Origin: a virus
Reading direction: 5' to 3' (one strand)
IMG/VR virus record: IMGVR_UViG_3300046000_008723
Location: 1-29,994 of that record
DNA length: 29,994 bases
Shown: positions 1 to 10,900 of the stretch, piece after piece
How the letters are laid out: every line of letters starts with the position of its first letter
Numbering within the stretch: position 1 is the stretch's first letter
Program-made: the position numbers and the translations under genes
Notes under the pieces: model-generated
The model's input: the letters and a program-made list of their open reading frames with translations, nothing else
Databases searched by the model: none
Told to the model about the DNA's origin: nothing

Positions 1-177
1 GGATTAGATATAGTTGAACAACCATTTTCTTCTACTACAAAAAGATCAAAAGCCGTGGCTAAAAACAATAGTGGTATTATATTATTACAAACATCCTTAT
101 CATTCACATCAACACCACAAGTTTTAATTGAAGAACTTAAACTAATAATCGACAAAAATAATTTAAGAGCTGACTAA
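1..177 (+). CDS. C-terminal end of an unrecognised protein (5' truncated)
   Basis: Frame 1 is open from the first base to a TAA at 175-177, giving the last 58 residues of a protein whose start lies outside the window. The piece ends in a charged helix (VLIEELKLIIDKNNLRAD), preceded by a Ser/Thr-rich stretch. I do not recognise it. It lies directly upstream of the baseplate-wedge genes on the same strand, so it is probably another structural or assembly protein, but that is position alone. The TATTTATAA motif begins six bases after its stop, suggesting the next gene starts a new transcript. Confidence 0.6.
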   Translation, partial: GLDIVEQPFSSTTKRSKAVAKNNSGIILLQTSLSFTSTPQVLIEELKLIIDKNNLRAD

Positions 178-182
178 TTTAA

Positions 183-191
183 TATTTATAA
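183..191 (+). promoter_or_regulatory. Candidate late promoter TATTTATAA before the baseplate operon
   Basis: TATTTATAA lies three bases before the ATG at 195. The same string recurs in other gaps (14732, 18702, 21955, 26960, 29107), always before + strand genes. It resembles the T4-type late promoter TATAAATA in composition. The promoter role is inferred from recurrence and position. Confidence 0.5.
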
Positions 192-194
192 CAA

Positions 195-554
195 ATGAAA
201 CCATCAGAATTAAAAAATTTAATAAAAACAGCCATGAAAGAGGCAATCCAAGAAGAATTAAAAGATATTTTATTGGAGGCAGTACGTAGTAATAAACAAC
301 CGATTACTGAATCTTACCGAGTTAGTGATGATAGAACATTAAGTTTTAATACTAATGCTATTCCTCACCAACCAACTCCTTCACCAGTAAACGGTAGAAA
401 AGCATATATGGATATATTAGGTGAAATGTCTCAACCATCCAAATCTGGTTTTGAAGGAGAATTTAAAGTACCAAGTAATATAGACCCGGTAAATGGAATA
501 TTACCTGATGGGCAACTTGGTTTAGATGCTATAATGAATTTAATTAAGAAATAG
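195..554 (+). CDS. Small helical protein with capsid-targeting-like leader, upstream of gp25
   Basis: 119 residues, family not recognised. Residues 1-34 form a charged amphipathic helix (MKPSELKNLIKTAMKEAIQE and onward) ending in LLEA at 26-29. The middle is Pro/Ser-rich and probably disordered. A hydrophobic C-terminus (GLDAIMNLIKK) could be a docking helix. The N-terminus matches the leader type seen on many proteins at 18.7-29 kb, and LLE|A fits the T4 prohead-protease site pattern (L/I-x-E before A/G). Its TAG stop shares a base with the GTG start of the gp25-like gene (TAGTG), so the two are probably translationally coupled. It could be a small baseplate or tail protein, or a chaperone. 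Confidence 0.7.
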   Translation: MKPSELKNLIKTAMKEAIQEELKDILLEAVRSNKQPITESYRVSDDRTLSFNTNAIPHQPTPSPVNGRKAYMDILGEMSQPSKSGFEGEFKVPSNIDPVNGILPDGQLGLDAIMNLIKK

Positions 555-961
555 TGGCATTCGGAGCGAAAAAGATATTCCCAATTGATACAAGACCTGG
601 AACGGCTGTAGGGGTTTCTATTCCTTTCAATTCACCATCTGTATTTTTTTCAACATTTACTACAAAGGATGCTATACGAAATAATTTACTAAATTTTTTT
701 CTAACAAATAAAACAGAAAGATACTTAAACAATCAATTCGGGGCTGACTTAAGAGCATTTATATTTGAACAAATAACTTCAGACAATGTTAGTTTCTTAA
801 AAGAAAATATCCAATCATTAATAAGTCAATATTTTCCTAATATAAAAGTAGAAAATTTAGAAATCTTAGAATATCCTGATAGTAATGAAATAAATGTACA
901 ATTAACATATAGTATAATTAATACTGGATTAACAGATCAAGTTCAAATAACATTCGCATAA
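554..961 (+). CDS. 25: Baseplate wedge protein, gp25/gpW-like
   Basis: 135 residues, close to T4 gp25 (132). The pattern fits the GPW/gp25 family: an N-terminal stretch with IPFNSPSVFFSTFTTKDAIR, a central RYLNNQFGADLRAFIFEQ, a helix ending ISQYFPNIKVENLEIL, and a beta-hairpin INVQLTYSIINTGL. In contractile tails this protein sits at the wedge core where the sheath begins. The start is a GTG overlapping the previous stop; no ATG in a better place gives the expected length. The stop overlaps the ATG of the gp6-like gene (TAATG). The order gp25 then gp6 is the standard one for contractile-tail phages, which strengthens both calls. Confidence 0.88.
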   Translation: MAFGAKKIFPIDTRPGTAVGVSIPFNSPSVFFSTFTTKDAIRNNLLNFFLTNKTERYLNNQFGADLRAFIFEQITSDNVSFLKENIQSLISQYFPNIKVENLEILEYPDSNEINVQLTYSIINTGLTDQVQITFA

Positions 962-2811
962 TGGCAGCAAATAAAAATATAAAATATATAAATAAAGATT
1001 TTAGTGAACTTAGAGCTAGTCTAATTGACTATACTAAAACTTACTTCCCAACCACATACAATGATTTTAGTCCTGCCTCACCGGGTATGATGTTTATGGA
1101 AATGTCAGCGTATGTAGGTGATGTTTTATCATTTTATTTAGATAATCAAGTACAAGAAAATTACTTACAATTTGCTAGACAATCAAATAATTTATTTGAA
1201 TTAGCATATATGTTTGGTTATAAACCAAATGTAACAGGTATAGCGATTACTAATATAGATTTTTATCAAAAAGTACCATCTAAATTATCAGGTTCAACAT
1301 ATATTCCTGATTTTGACTACACTTTATTAGTTGGTGGAAATTCTAATATAACTACAGAAAATGGAATATCGTTTTTAATTAACGACCCTGTAGACTTCTC
1401 AGTATCTAGTTCTACGGATCCAACATCTATTTCAATTTATGAAATATCTAATAACAATCCAACATATTTTTTATTAAAGAAAACTCGTAAATCTATTTCA
1501 TCTACAATTAATACTAAAACATTTTCATTTGGATCTCCTGTTAAATTTTCAACAGTTGAAATAAATACTCCAAATATAGTAGGAATATTAGATTGTGTTG
1601 ATACTGAAGGAAATAAATGGTATGAAGTAGATTATTTAGGACAAGAAATGGTTTTTGATTCTATCAAGAATATAAATGTTAACGATCCTAATTTATCTCA
1701 ATATAAGGGAGACGCTCCATATTTATTAAAATTAAAGAAAATTCAACGTAGATTTGCTTCTCGTTTTAAAAACTCAACCACACTACAAATCCAATTTGGC
1801 TCAGGAACAACATCTGATGCAGATGAAACTATAGTCCCTAATTTAGATAATGTGGGTATAGGTTTACCATTTGAACAAAATAAGTTAACAACAGCATATG
1901 CACCATCAAATTTCTTATTTACAGATACTTATGGTATCGCACCTTCAAATACAACTTTAACAATTAGATATTTAACAGGAGGTGGAGTTTCAGCTAATGT
2001 AACTTCAAATTCATTAACTAAACTAAATGGTACAGTAAATTTTATAAATACAAATTTAAATAGTACAACGGCTAATGATATTTTCGCTTCATTAGCAGTT
2101 ACAAATCCAGAAGCAGCAAGTGGAGGAGGAGATGGAGATACAATAGAAGAAATTAGACAAAACTCATCTGCTAATTTTGCTAGTCAATTAAGAAATGTAA
2201 CACAAGATGATTATTTAGTAAGAGCATTAAGTATGCCATCTAAATATGGAAACATAGCTAAAGCGTTTGCTCAACCAACTAGAGCACAAGACACATCATC
2301 TGGAGAATCAGTTGGTGTATTAGATTTATATGTTTTAACGGTTGATATTGATAGTAAATTAAATAATGCTTCATTAGCTTTAAAACAAAATTTATCTACT
2401 TATCTTTCTTTATATAGAATGATAAACGATTCTATTAATATTAAAGATGCTTTTGTAATTAATATTGGAGTTAATTTTGATATAATTATATTACCTAACT
2501 TTAATAGTAATGAAGTTTTAACTAGATGTATTACTGCATTACAATCATATTTTGCAATTAATAATTGGCAAATTAATCAACCTATTATATTAAGAGAACT
2601 TTATATTCTTTTAGATAAAATAGAAGGTGTCCAAACTGTTAAAACAATTGATATAAAAAATTTAACAGGAACAAATTTAGGCTATTCAGCTTATGCTTAC
2701 GACGTCTCAGGAGCAACTAAAAATAATGTGGTTTACCCATCACTAGATCCTATGATTTTCGAAGTAAAATTTCCTAGTATAGATATTTTAGGAAGGGTCT
2801 CTAATCTTTAA
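961..2811 (+). CDS. 6: Baseplate wedge protein, gp6/gpJ-like
   Basis: 616 residues (T4 gp6 is 660). The N-terminus has the typical start of this family, with INKDFSELRASLIDYTKTYF, then NDFSPASPGMMFMEMSAYVGD and an extended helix (YLDNQVQENYLQFARQ). The middle and C-terminal part carry the baseplate-J-like features: EEIRQNSSANFASQLRNVTQDDYLVRAL, and a C-terminal IEGVQTVKTIDI. Two copies of this protein dimerise to join neighbouring wedges into the inner baseplate ring in T4. It overlaps gp25 by one base. The stop is followed by a short gap with TATAAATA, so transcription may be reinforced there. Confidence 0.9.
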   Translation: MAANKNIKYINKDFSELRASLIDYTKTYFPTTYNDFSPASPGMMFMEMSAYVGDVLSFYLDNQVQENYLQFARQSNNLFELAYMFGYKPNVTGIAITNIDFYQKVPSKLSGSTYIPDFDYTLLVGGNSNITTENGISFLINDPVDFSVSSSTDPTSISIYEISNNNPTYFLLKKTRKSISSTINTKTFSFGSPVKFSTVEINTPNIVGILDCVDTEGNKWYEVDYLGQEMVFDSIKNINVNDPNLSQYKGDAPYLLKLKKIQRRFASRFKNSTTLQIQFGSGTTSDADETIVPNLDNVGIGLPFEQNKLTTAYAPSNFLFTDTYGIAPSNTTLTIRYLTGGGVSANVTSNSLTKLNGTVNFINTNLNSTTANDIFASLAVTNPEAASGGGDGDTIEEIRQNSSANFASQLRNVTQDDYLVRALSMPSKYGNIAKAFAQPTRAQDTSSGESVGVLDLYVLTVDIDSKLNNASLALKQNLSTYLSLYRMINDSINIKDAFVINIGVNFDIIILPNFNSNEVLTRCITALQSYFAINNWQINQPIILRELYILLDKIEGVQTVKTIDIKNLTGTNLGYSAYAYDVSGATKNNVVYPSLDPMIFEVKFPSIDILGRVSNL

Positions 2812-2825
2812 GACAGAGTAAATAA

Positions 2826-2833
2826 TATAAATA
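2826..2833 (+). promoter_or_regulatory. Candidate late promoter TATAAATA
   Basis: An exact T4-type late-promoter octamer lies in the 37-base gap between the gp6-like gene and the next start (ATG at 2849, 15 bases downstream). It could drive the accessory baseplate genes. Chance occurrence in AT-rich DNA is possible. Confidence 0.4.
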
Positions 2834-2848
2834 AAATTTTAAACTAAT

Positions 2849-3955
2849 ATGGCTGTTTATAAAATATTCCCAACACAAGATACAACATTATACTCCATCT
2901 ATCCTGAAATGAATACTGGATTAGATGAAATTTTAGAAGCTTCTTTAGAAGTGGGGAACATAGGCACACCTGCTCCTCAAGCAAGTCGTTTTCTTATACA
3001 ATTTGACTCAGATGAAGTAACAAATGTAATAGACAATAAAATTTCAGGTTCACAATGGCAATCAAATTTAAAATGCTTTGTTGCTAATGTTACAGCTTTG
3101 AATTCAACTACTACTGTAGAAGCATATGCTGTTTCTCAATCCTGGAATATGGGTACAGGTAGATTTGAATATGTCCCTCAAGTACAAAATGGAGCAAGTT
3201 GGGTTTGGAAAGATTCTCAAGGTGGAAATGCTTGGACTGATGGAACATTTAATATAGATACAACTGGATCTTATTCTTCATCAGTAGCTGTAGGTGGAGG
3301 TACTTGGTATACAACATACTCTGGTTCTCAAACATTTAATTATTATACAGATAAAGATATAAATATTGATACTACAAACATTGTATCTGAATGGTATAGT
3401 AGTTCAATAGACAATAATGGATTTATTGTTAAACAAAAAGACGAATTTATAGATAATGAAAATCTTCAACCTAAAATGAAGTATTTTTCTATTGATACAC
3501 ATACTATCTATCCTCCATGTTTGGAATTTAAATGGATAGATGCTACTTTTGATACTGGTTCATCCACTTTACCTACAATTAATACTCAACCATTTGTAGT
3601 TACTATAGGAGACAACTCAGGATATTTTTACCCTGAAAGCGTAAATAAATTTAGAGTATATTCAAGACCAGAATACCCAGCAAGAGTATTTGCAACCGCG
3701 TCTTATTTTACTCAAAATTCATATCTACCTACAGAATCTTATTATGCAATAAAAGATTTAGACACAGATGAATATGTAGTAGATTTTGATACAACTTATA
3801 CTCAATTGAGTATAGATGATATTAGTAGTAATTTTACATTATATATGGGAGGTTTACAAACAGAAAGATATTATAAAATATTAATCCAAACCACAGTAAA
3901 TGGAAGTGTAGTAATATTAGATAATAGTTATCATTTTAAAATAATTAATGGGTAA
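2849..3955 (+). CDS. Virion structural protein with DNRLRE/carbohydrate-binding-like domain
   Basis: 368 residues, rich in Ser, Thr, Tyr and Asn, with no signal peptide. The N-terminal half follows the pattern of DNRLRE-type beta-sandwich domains: an early FPTQDTTLYS, RFLIQFD, AYAVSQSWNMGTGRF, then YYTDKDINIDTTNIVSEWYS and NNGFIVKQ. Such domains are known from cell-wall and surface proteins and some phage structural proteins. The last 130 residues look like further beta domains. It lies between the gp6- and gp7-like genes, so it is probably a peripheral baseplate protein, perhaps with glycan-binding ability. The domain match is from memory and moderately secure. The stop overlaps the next start (TAATG). 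Confidence 0.65.
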   Translation: MAVYKIFPTQDTTLYSIYPEMNTGLDEILEASLEVGNIGTPAPQASRFLIQFDSDEVTNVIDNKISGSQWQSNLKCFVANVTALNSTTTVEAYAVSQSWNMGTGRFEYVPQVQNGASWVWKDSQGGNAWTDGTFNIDTTGSYSSSVAVGGGTWYTTYSGSQTFNYYTDKDINIDTTNIVSEWYSSSIDNNGFIVKQKDEFIDNENLQPKMKYFSIDTHTIYPPCLEFKWIDATFDTGSSTLPTINTQPFVVTIGDNSGYFYPESVNKFRVYSRPEYPARVFATASYFTQNSYLPTESYYAIKDLDTDEYVVDFDTTYTQLSIDDISSNFTLYMGGLQTERYYKILIQTTVNGSVVILDNSYHFKIING

Positions 3956-4308
3956 TGGAAGAGTTAAATTTAAATAAAAAAGTATATGCCAAAAATCAAT
4001 ACGAAAAAGTTATTGACACTAACTTTACTCAATTAGCTACTTCCCCAACTATAGAAAATACTGTAATACCTCCATCTAATGATGTGTTAATATCAGAATT
4101 TTTTCAAAACTATAATGATCTATTTTTTAATATACCTAAACTTGGAGTTATAAATTCTCATGAGTATCTTATTAAAACAAGTATAGATTATATTGGATCA
4201 GATGTAATAAATAATGATATTCAAGCATTGATTGAAGAAATAAACCAATTACAACAACAAAACTTAGATTTAAATCAACAATTAGTAGACTCACAACTTC
4301 CTAAATAA
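3955..4308 (+). CDS. Small baseplate-associated protein with C-terminal coiled coil
   Basis: 117 residues, family not recognised. The N-terminal 90 residues are mixed and polar. The C-terminus (about 85-115) is a heptad-like helix, IEEINQLQQQNLDLNQQLVD, suggesting oligomerisation. It is joined by TAATG overlaps to both neighbours, so it is probably made in fixed ratio with the gp7-like protein. It may act as an adaptor or assembly factor in the baseplate; that is inferred from position. Confidence 0.65.
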   Translation: MEELNLNKKVYAKNQYEKVIDTNFTQLATSPTIENTVIPPSNDVLISEFFQNYNDLFFNIPKLGVINSHEYLIKTSIDYIGSDVINNDIQALIEEINQLQQQNLDLNQQLVDSQLPK

Positions 4309-7300
4309 TGGATAAAATAGTTAATATTCAAAATATCAACCCAACTAATTTTCAATTACAAAGTTATTCATCAGCAGACGAATCTCTTATATTGAATACT
4401 ACAACTAATATTACTTTTGATCCAACCCAAGATTATATAGAATATTTAATCTTAGATCTAAATAAAAATATATTATTTAGTAATACCGCTGGATATCCTA
4501 ATTATAGAATTCAAGATACTGTTGTAAAAATAGATCCTCAAATCGATTTAGAAATACAGGGTTTCAATGAAGGTCAGTATTATACAATATATAATTTCTT
4601 TAAAAGAAAACTTTCTTCATCCCCAAATAGTACTTTATATATTCAAGATATAAGTACAGATAGAACTGAGTTAAGATTAAATACTACAGCGATATCTAAT
4701 TTAGAATTAATAAATCTAACAAACGAATTTACAACAGAAATATCTTTATCACCATATCAATATGTTGATTTTTATTTAAATTTTGGAGATAATAAATTAT
4801 TAATAGCTAATAATATAGCTTTAGATAATTCTATCCCAAATGATCCAACTGTTTTAATTAAATTATATGAACCATTACCTGTTGATTTTAACATTCAATC
4901 TCAATGTTGGGTTGTAGAACAAGTAGCGGAATCTAAAGCATACCAAATTGAATTAACTACTGTATTTAATTTTACTGAACAATTAAATTATATTGGTAGT
5001 CCAAATTTTAATTTAGATGTACAAGATCAAATTAACAATTCTACGGCATATGCTAATAAAACAACTTTAAGCCAAAACTCATCAGTAGTAGGTTCAGGTA
5101 GTTTATTATATCAAATTAATAGTATATTAGCAGACAAAGGAATAGAAATTAATGTAGACTACTCAGAGTATTCTAATTTTGTACATTTCTCGTCAGCACA
5201 AACTAGACTAGAAAATTTTTACTATAAATTAGCATTAATTGAAGAATACACTGTTAGTAGTAGTTTTTCAAATCCATCGTCTTCTATTTCATCTAACTCA
5301 TTTACAACAGCTAGTCAAGCAATATGGGACAATAAAATAAATGATATAATAACTCATTTTGACGGATATGAATATTACTTATATTATACATCAGAAAGCC
5401 ACGCTTGGCCTAAAACCAATTCAATAGCACCATATTTAAATTATTCAACTACTTCATCAACAGCAATAAATTGGTTTACATCCCAATCATACTCAGCTTC
5501 ATATTTTGACTCAGAAAATAACAATGCTTTATTAAATGTTATACCTACATATTTAAGAGAAGATCCAAACAACGATCAATACTTTTTATTTGTTCAAATG
5601 ATTGGACAACATTTTGATAACATATGGATATATTTAAAAGATATTACTAATAAATTTGATGCAGACAATAGATTAGATTATGGTATTTCAAAAGATATTA
5701 TAGCACAAGCCATTAGAGATTTAGGTGTAAAAATTTATCAAAACAATTTTTCAACTGATGACTTATATGCTGCATTTTTAGGTATTACTCCTGACGGTGG
5801 TTATATGTTAAATACTAGTGGTGAATTAATTACTAATTATGTAACTGCTTCTGCTACAAGTTCATTAATACCTCTTAATGATATAAATGCTGAAACATAT
5901 AAAAGAATTTATCATAACATTCCTTATTTACTTAAGAAAAAAGGTACTATAGAAGGTCTTAGAACATTAATTACATTATATGGTATCCCGGATACTATAT
6001 TACGAATCAATGAATATGGAGGAAAAGACAAAAATAATAGTAACGATTGGGATTACTTTCAAAACCAATTTAACTATGAATTTTACTCTACAGGTTCGGG
6101 ATATATTACTTTTGATGTAGTAGATAATTCATATTATGGATGGGCATATTATGAAGGAGATGTTTATGGTCCTGTTAGTATAAATCCTGAAGATTCTCTT
6201 TCATTCGAAGTAAGATTCAAAACAACAGGTATTCCTACAACGTCAAGTTTTAGTCAATCTTTAGCTTATATATCTCCAAGTTCTTCTTTAAATTTAGTTT
6301 TAGAATATACTGGTAGTGGATATGCTAGTGCATCATACGCTGGTTCAATACCAGATCTTTATAATCAATATGCAACTTTAAAATTAATTAACAATGTTAC
6401 AAATACTTCAGCTAGTGTTTATTTACCTTTCTTCGATGGAGATTGGTGGTCAGTATTAGTTACAGTAGATTCTTCATCTGTTTATACAAATAGCTTATTT
6501 GCTAAAAATAAAATATATGATGGATATGATGGCTCACAAATAGGATTTCAAGCATCTAGTAGTTTTACAAGTTCACAACATTGGATTACAATAAGTGGAA
6601 GCAATAAATTTTATCTATCTTCTCCTACTAATAGAACAATAGCAGGAAAAACATATACTCCATTCTCAGGTTCATTTCAAGAATTAAGAATGTATAACAT
6701 TGCTATAAGTGAAAGTGTTTTTGATGATTATGTAATGAATCCATATTCAATTGAAGGAAATCAATTAATGGGTTCTCAGTCGTCTTTAAATTCATTAATA
6801 TTTAGAGCTCCATTAGGTAGTGTTTTAGATAACGACTCTTCTACAACCAGAATTTCATTACATCCATCCTATACAACATATCCTTCTACAGGATCATGGG
6901 CAGCATCAGGAAGTTTATATTATTTAAGTGGTTCGTATTCGTTTTTAACTAATAGAGAAACAATATATTTTGATCAATTCCCAGCGGGTGTAAAAAATGC
7001 TATTTCTGATAAAATAAAGATAGTAGATAATATTTTACCTGATGGAGATACTTTATCATCATTTATTTCTATTCAACAAAGTTTTCCTATAAGTGAAAGT
7101 TATACAAAAGATACAAATTACTTAGAAGTAGCTTTTTCACCACAAAATGAAATAAATGACGACATAATTGCTCAATTAGGATATTTTAATATAGGAGACT
7201 ATATAGGCGATCCGAGACAATTAATTAATACTAACGCTACTCAATACCCTGATTTTAATAAAATACGAGATATGTATTTTTCTAAATATCAAGGGAGATA

Positions 7301-7898
7301 TGATTTAAAAGATTATGTACGATTAATTAAATATTTTGATAACTCATTATTTAAATTAATTAAAGATTTCACTCCAGCTAGAACAAATTTGGCGTCGGGT
7401 GTTGTTATTAAACAACATTTACTAGAAAGAAATAGATACTCACCAGCTCAAACATCTTATGAATTTCATAATGAATTTTCAGCATCAGTAAAATCATTTC
7501 CATATGATTATGCAGAAGACAAACTTTATAAAGTTGAAGGAGATTCGGGTGGGGGATTTCCTACATTGGGGGAATCTAATTCTAGTAGTTTTTTATATCC
7601 TGGAGCCATAAACATTACACAAAGTTGGACATCTGAATTTGATGGTCCAAAAGGCCTTTCATATATTAGCCATAGTTATAAAGACGAATTTTATACTGGA
7701 GAATTAAAAGGAACAGAAATACCTGTAGCACTTAAAAGTTTATCAATTGGAGCTACATTATTTAACAATATATTCTTATCTAAACTAACCCCAGTATTAT
7801 ATAAAATTGATAATATACCTAATACTAATTTCTATAATTCAAATACTGCTCCTGAACAAGGTGAAGTATTAATATTCATAGATCAAATAATTTATTAA
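4308..7898 (+). CDS. Large baseplate wedge protein, gp7/gpI-like, with inserted lectin-like domain
   Basis: 1196 residues (T4 gp7 is 1032). Around residues 530-570 is a helix-rich segment, YKRIYHNIPYLLKKKGTIEG followed by LRTLITLYGIPDTILRI. Its KGT...L..LYGI pattern resembles the P2 gpI tail-protein family, the counterpart of T4 gp7. About 587-770 is a beta-rich Ser/Tyr/Gly region with features of a LamG/concanavalin-like sandwich (SLSFEVRFKT, FQELRMYNIAI). The C-terminus has a conserved-looking NSLFKLIKDFTPARTNLASG. Together with gp25- and gp6-like proteins it completes the W-J-I wedge core. The gp7 assignment rests on order, size and the gpI-like motif rather than overall similarity. The lectin-like insertion may touch surface sugars. 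Confidence 0.72.
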   Translation: MDKIVNIQNINPTNFQLQSYSSADESLILNTTTNITFDPTQDYIEYLILDLNKNILFSNTAGYPNYRIQDTVVKIDPQIDLEIQGFNEGQYYTIYNFFKRKLSSSPNSTLYIQDISTDRTELRLNTTAISNLELINLTNEFTTEISLSPYQYVDFYLNFGDNKLLIANNIALDNSIPNDPTVLIKLYEPLPVDFNIQSQCWVVEQVAESKAYQIELTTVFNFTEQLNYIGSPNFNLDVQDQINNSTAYANKTTLSQNSSVVGSGSLLYQINSILADKGIEINVDYSEYSNFVHFSSAQTRLENFYYKLALIEEYTVSSSFSNPSSSISSNSFTTASQAIWDNKINDIITHFDGYEYYLYYTSESHAWPKTNSIAPYLNYSTTSSTAINWFTSQSYSASYFDSENNNALLNVIPTYLREDPNNDQYFLFVQMIGQHFDNIWIYLKDITNKFDADNRLDYGISKDIIAQAIRDLGVKIYQNNFSTDDLYAAFLGITPDGGYMLNTSGELITNYVTASATSSLIPLNDINAETYKRIYHNIPYLLKKKGTIEGLRTLITLYGIPDTILRINEYGGKDKNNSNDWDYFQNQFNYEFYSTGSGYITFDVVDNSYYGWAYYEGDVYGPVSINPEDSLSFEVRFKTTGIPTTSSFSQSLAYISPSSSLNLVLEYTGSGYASASYAGSIPDLYNQYATLKLINNVTNTSASVYLPFFDGDWWSVLVTVDSSSVYTNSLFAKNKIYDGYDGSQIGFQASSSFTSSQHWITISGSNKFYLSSPTNRTIAGKTYTPFSGSFQELRMYNIAISESVFDDYVMNPYSIEGNQLMGSQSSLNSLIFRAPLGSVLDNDSSTTRISLHPSYTTYPSTGSWAASGSLYYLSGSYSFLTNRETIYFDQFPAGVKNAISDKIKIVDNILPDGDTLSSFISIQQSFPISESYTKDTNYLEVAFSPQNEINDDIIAQLGYFNIGDYIGDPRQLINTNATQYPDFNKIRDMYFSKYQGRYDLKDYVRLIKYFDNSLFKLIKDFTPARTNLASGVVIKQHLLERNRYSPAQTSYEFHNEFSASVKSFPYDYAEDKLYKVEGDSGGGFPTLGESNSSSFLYPGAINITQSWTSEFDGPKGLSYISHSYKDEFYTGELKGTEIPVALKSLSIGATLFNNIFLSKLTPVLYKIDNIPNTNFYNSNTAPEQGEVLIFIDQIIY

Positions 7899-7901
7899 AA
7901 A

Positions 7902-10900
7902 ATGGCAATTGGATACTATATAGCATCTGTTAAAATTTCTAAACAAAATGTTACTGGAGATGATATTTCATCAAATGTATCTGAATTATTGAAATTTACT
8001 CTCCAATACTCAGATATAGACCCCATAACTTTTGAAATTCTTTCTAAAGTAGAATACCCTACTTATTATCAATTACAAGTAAAATTCCAAGGATACGGAA
8101 ATATAAATACATTAGCAGCGAGTATTAATAACTATACACGTGATTATACTCTTTCAGCAGAATTTAATGCTTCTCAAACATCTAGTATTTTAATATTTAA
8201 TAGTGTTACTGCTGGTAATTCATTAGGATATTATAATTCGTTAAATGGAGAATATACATTGGGGTATACTCCTAACACCACATTATATACTACGGCTTCT
8301 GTTTTAATATATTCAACAGCAGGATCACCTGACGCTCAATTAATTTTTGCCAAACAACTAGCCCCCAGTACTTATCAAACAATTTTAAGTACACCCCCCA
8401 CACTTATTACTCCATCATCTTTTGTAAATTTTGAATTGAGTGGTTCGTTTACTCCAATAAATGGAGAAATATATGTTACTTATGTAACTGACAGTACAAC
8501 ATCTGATTTAACATCTTCACTTGCTAATTTTTATATAAATCAATTAGAGCTAGCTGCTTTAGGAACTAGTGGCTCAGGAAATGATGTAGTATTATATTTA
8601 GCAGGAGACAATAACGAAAATCCATTATATGGAAATGCTGAATATATAGTTGATAACCCACACTATTCTAAAGTAGATTATGTAGAATATATTTTACCTG
8701 AAAAAGATTTTGAAATAATATTATCAGGTTTAGGTACTAAGTCTAATGTTAGTCAATATAATTACGAATTACTAAGATCTATATATCCTAGATATGTAGG
8801 TAGTAGAACTATTAGTCCGGGTTTTAACTTAAACACTCTTCCAGTAGGTGCTTTACCTTTAGCCACGTATGGTGGGGGTTTAGGTTTAAAACCTAATGTT
8901 GAAAGAACTACTCCATATTTTTTATATTTTACTAAAATTATATCAAATAACCCACTATATAAGATGACTACATCTCTTCAATTAAAATATATGATTGATG
9001 AAAATGGTGAAGTATATAGTTTAAGTACAAATGATAACACATATTATAACTTAATAGATGGATTTGAAACTGATAAAAGCGTTTACCTTAATTTATTTAC
9101 TGGAAATTCTTCTTTCTTTAATACTCCTAAAACAATTTTACTCTCAGGGTTAACTTACAAACCAATATTATATAGTTTATCTTCGTCTGCAGGAGGTACA
9201 GCTACTTTTACAGATAAATTAGAATTTACAAACGCCAAAGGTACTGTACTTCCTAATGCCCCGGATTTTGCTCTTAATAAAGCAAATAAAGCAGGAGGAG
9301 GTGATAATAATAAAAATAGTATGCAGATTGGTAGCGCTGGAGTAACTTCTATTCAAACCAATTTTGGTCCTCTTGTGTTTTTAACTTCTTCTCAAGTAAT
9401 CAATCCTTTTTATTTTGGGACTGGTTCTACAGCTGATTATCCTTATACTCCAGCCTTAGTAGGTTATGACTCTCAAAGTGGATGGATATCCAATCCAAGT
9501 GGTCCTCCATCACCTACACCTCCATTAGGATATGATTCTATATCTTACCCCAGATATAAATTTGAGGTACAACCCCAAACATCAGTAAATATAGATTTTT
9601 ACATGTATATTCATAATGGAAATTATACATCACCTTACAATCCAAATCCTAATAATACTAGAATACAATTAAGTATATATCGTATAAGAGCAGGAAACCA
9701 TGTAAGAATAGCAACTCAACCACATTATATTCAACCATATGCTACGGATAATATATATCGCTGTAAACTTGATGGTTATTATTTTAATAATCAAGATGAA
9801 ATATACCCAGTTATAGAATGGCTTTCTGGTAATACAGTTTCTATATGTGATTATATAGTAAATTACGGAAATTACAATACTTGGTTTAATATAAAAACAA
9901 ACGGTTTAGAAGCCCCAAGTGTAATTGAACCTTTTTGGACAACTGGATCGGCAAACGATACTGTATTAACTAGTTCATTAGCATTAGGAAATATATTAAA
10001 TGGAGGTTATCAACAAGTAGATATTACATCATCCGGACTACCACCAATAGATACTGAAGCAGTAATCTACCCTGGAGATGAAATACGATTTGAATACGAT
10101 GAATCTCTTGCTTATAAAGTAGTAGCTACTTCATCAACCATTATTCCTATACCAGGAATTACAGCATCCGCAACTTTAGATATTGCTCCTTTCTATGCTC
10201 AAACTGTAGCTATAGGATCAAGTTCGTTTGGTTTATTTGGAGGAACAAGTGAAATAACCTTTTCATTAGTTGGACCATTAACTAACAATACTGCATCATA
10301 TGATTTAGATATGACTCCTTTCCATAACCAGACTGTAGCTATAGGATCAAGTTCATTTTCATTATATCAACTAGCACAACCTCCTATTAATATTGTATTA
10401 ACAGGAAGTATTGGTGGTACAAATGATGCAACTCATATTTACGTTCGTTCTGGATCTTCAGTTACTGACTCAATATCTAGATTAGTATTAGCTATTAATA
10501 ACAGTTCATCTATAGGTCCATACAATACATCAATAGGCGATATAAGTGCAAGTATTAATAGTCCATCATTGCGTGTACATGCTAAAACACAAGGTATAAT
10601 AGGAAATAGTCACATTATAACATCAGGAAGCAATATATTTAACTTTGCAGGAGCAATTAATCGCACAAACGACTCAACTAATATCTTTGTACTATCAGGA
10701 TCTAATAGCATTACATCAACAGCAGCAATAGTGGAAGCTATTAATTTTAGTTCATCTTTATACCCAGATATATCTGACATTAGTGCAAGTAGTACTACTT
10801 CTACTTTAAATATACATGCCAAAACAGCAGGTGTAGTAGGAAATTCTTATTTTATAGATTCTGGAAGTATTAATATTTATCTTACCGGTGGAGTTAATGG

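Noticed and set aside
10610-10822. Open frame on the minus strand inside the large tail gene
   Set aside because: It lies wholly within a convincing + strand gene, has no promoter-like motif, and reads as a shadow of the repeat region.
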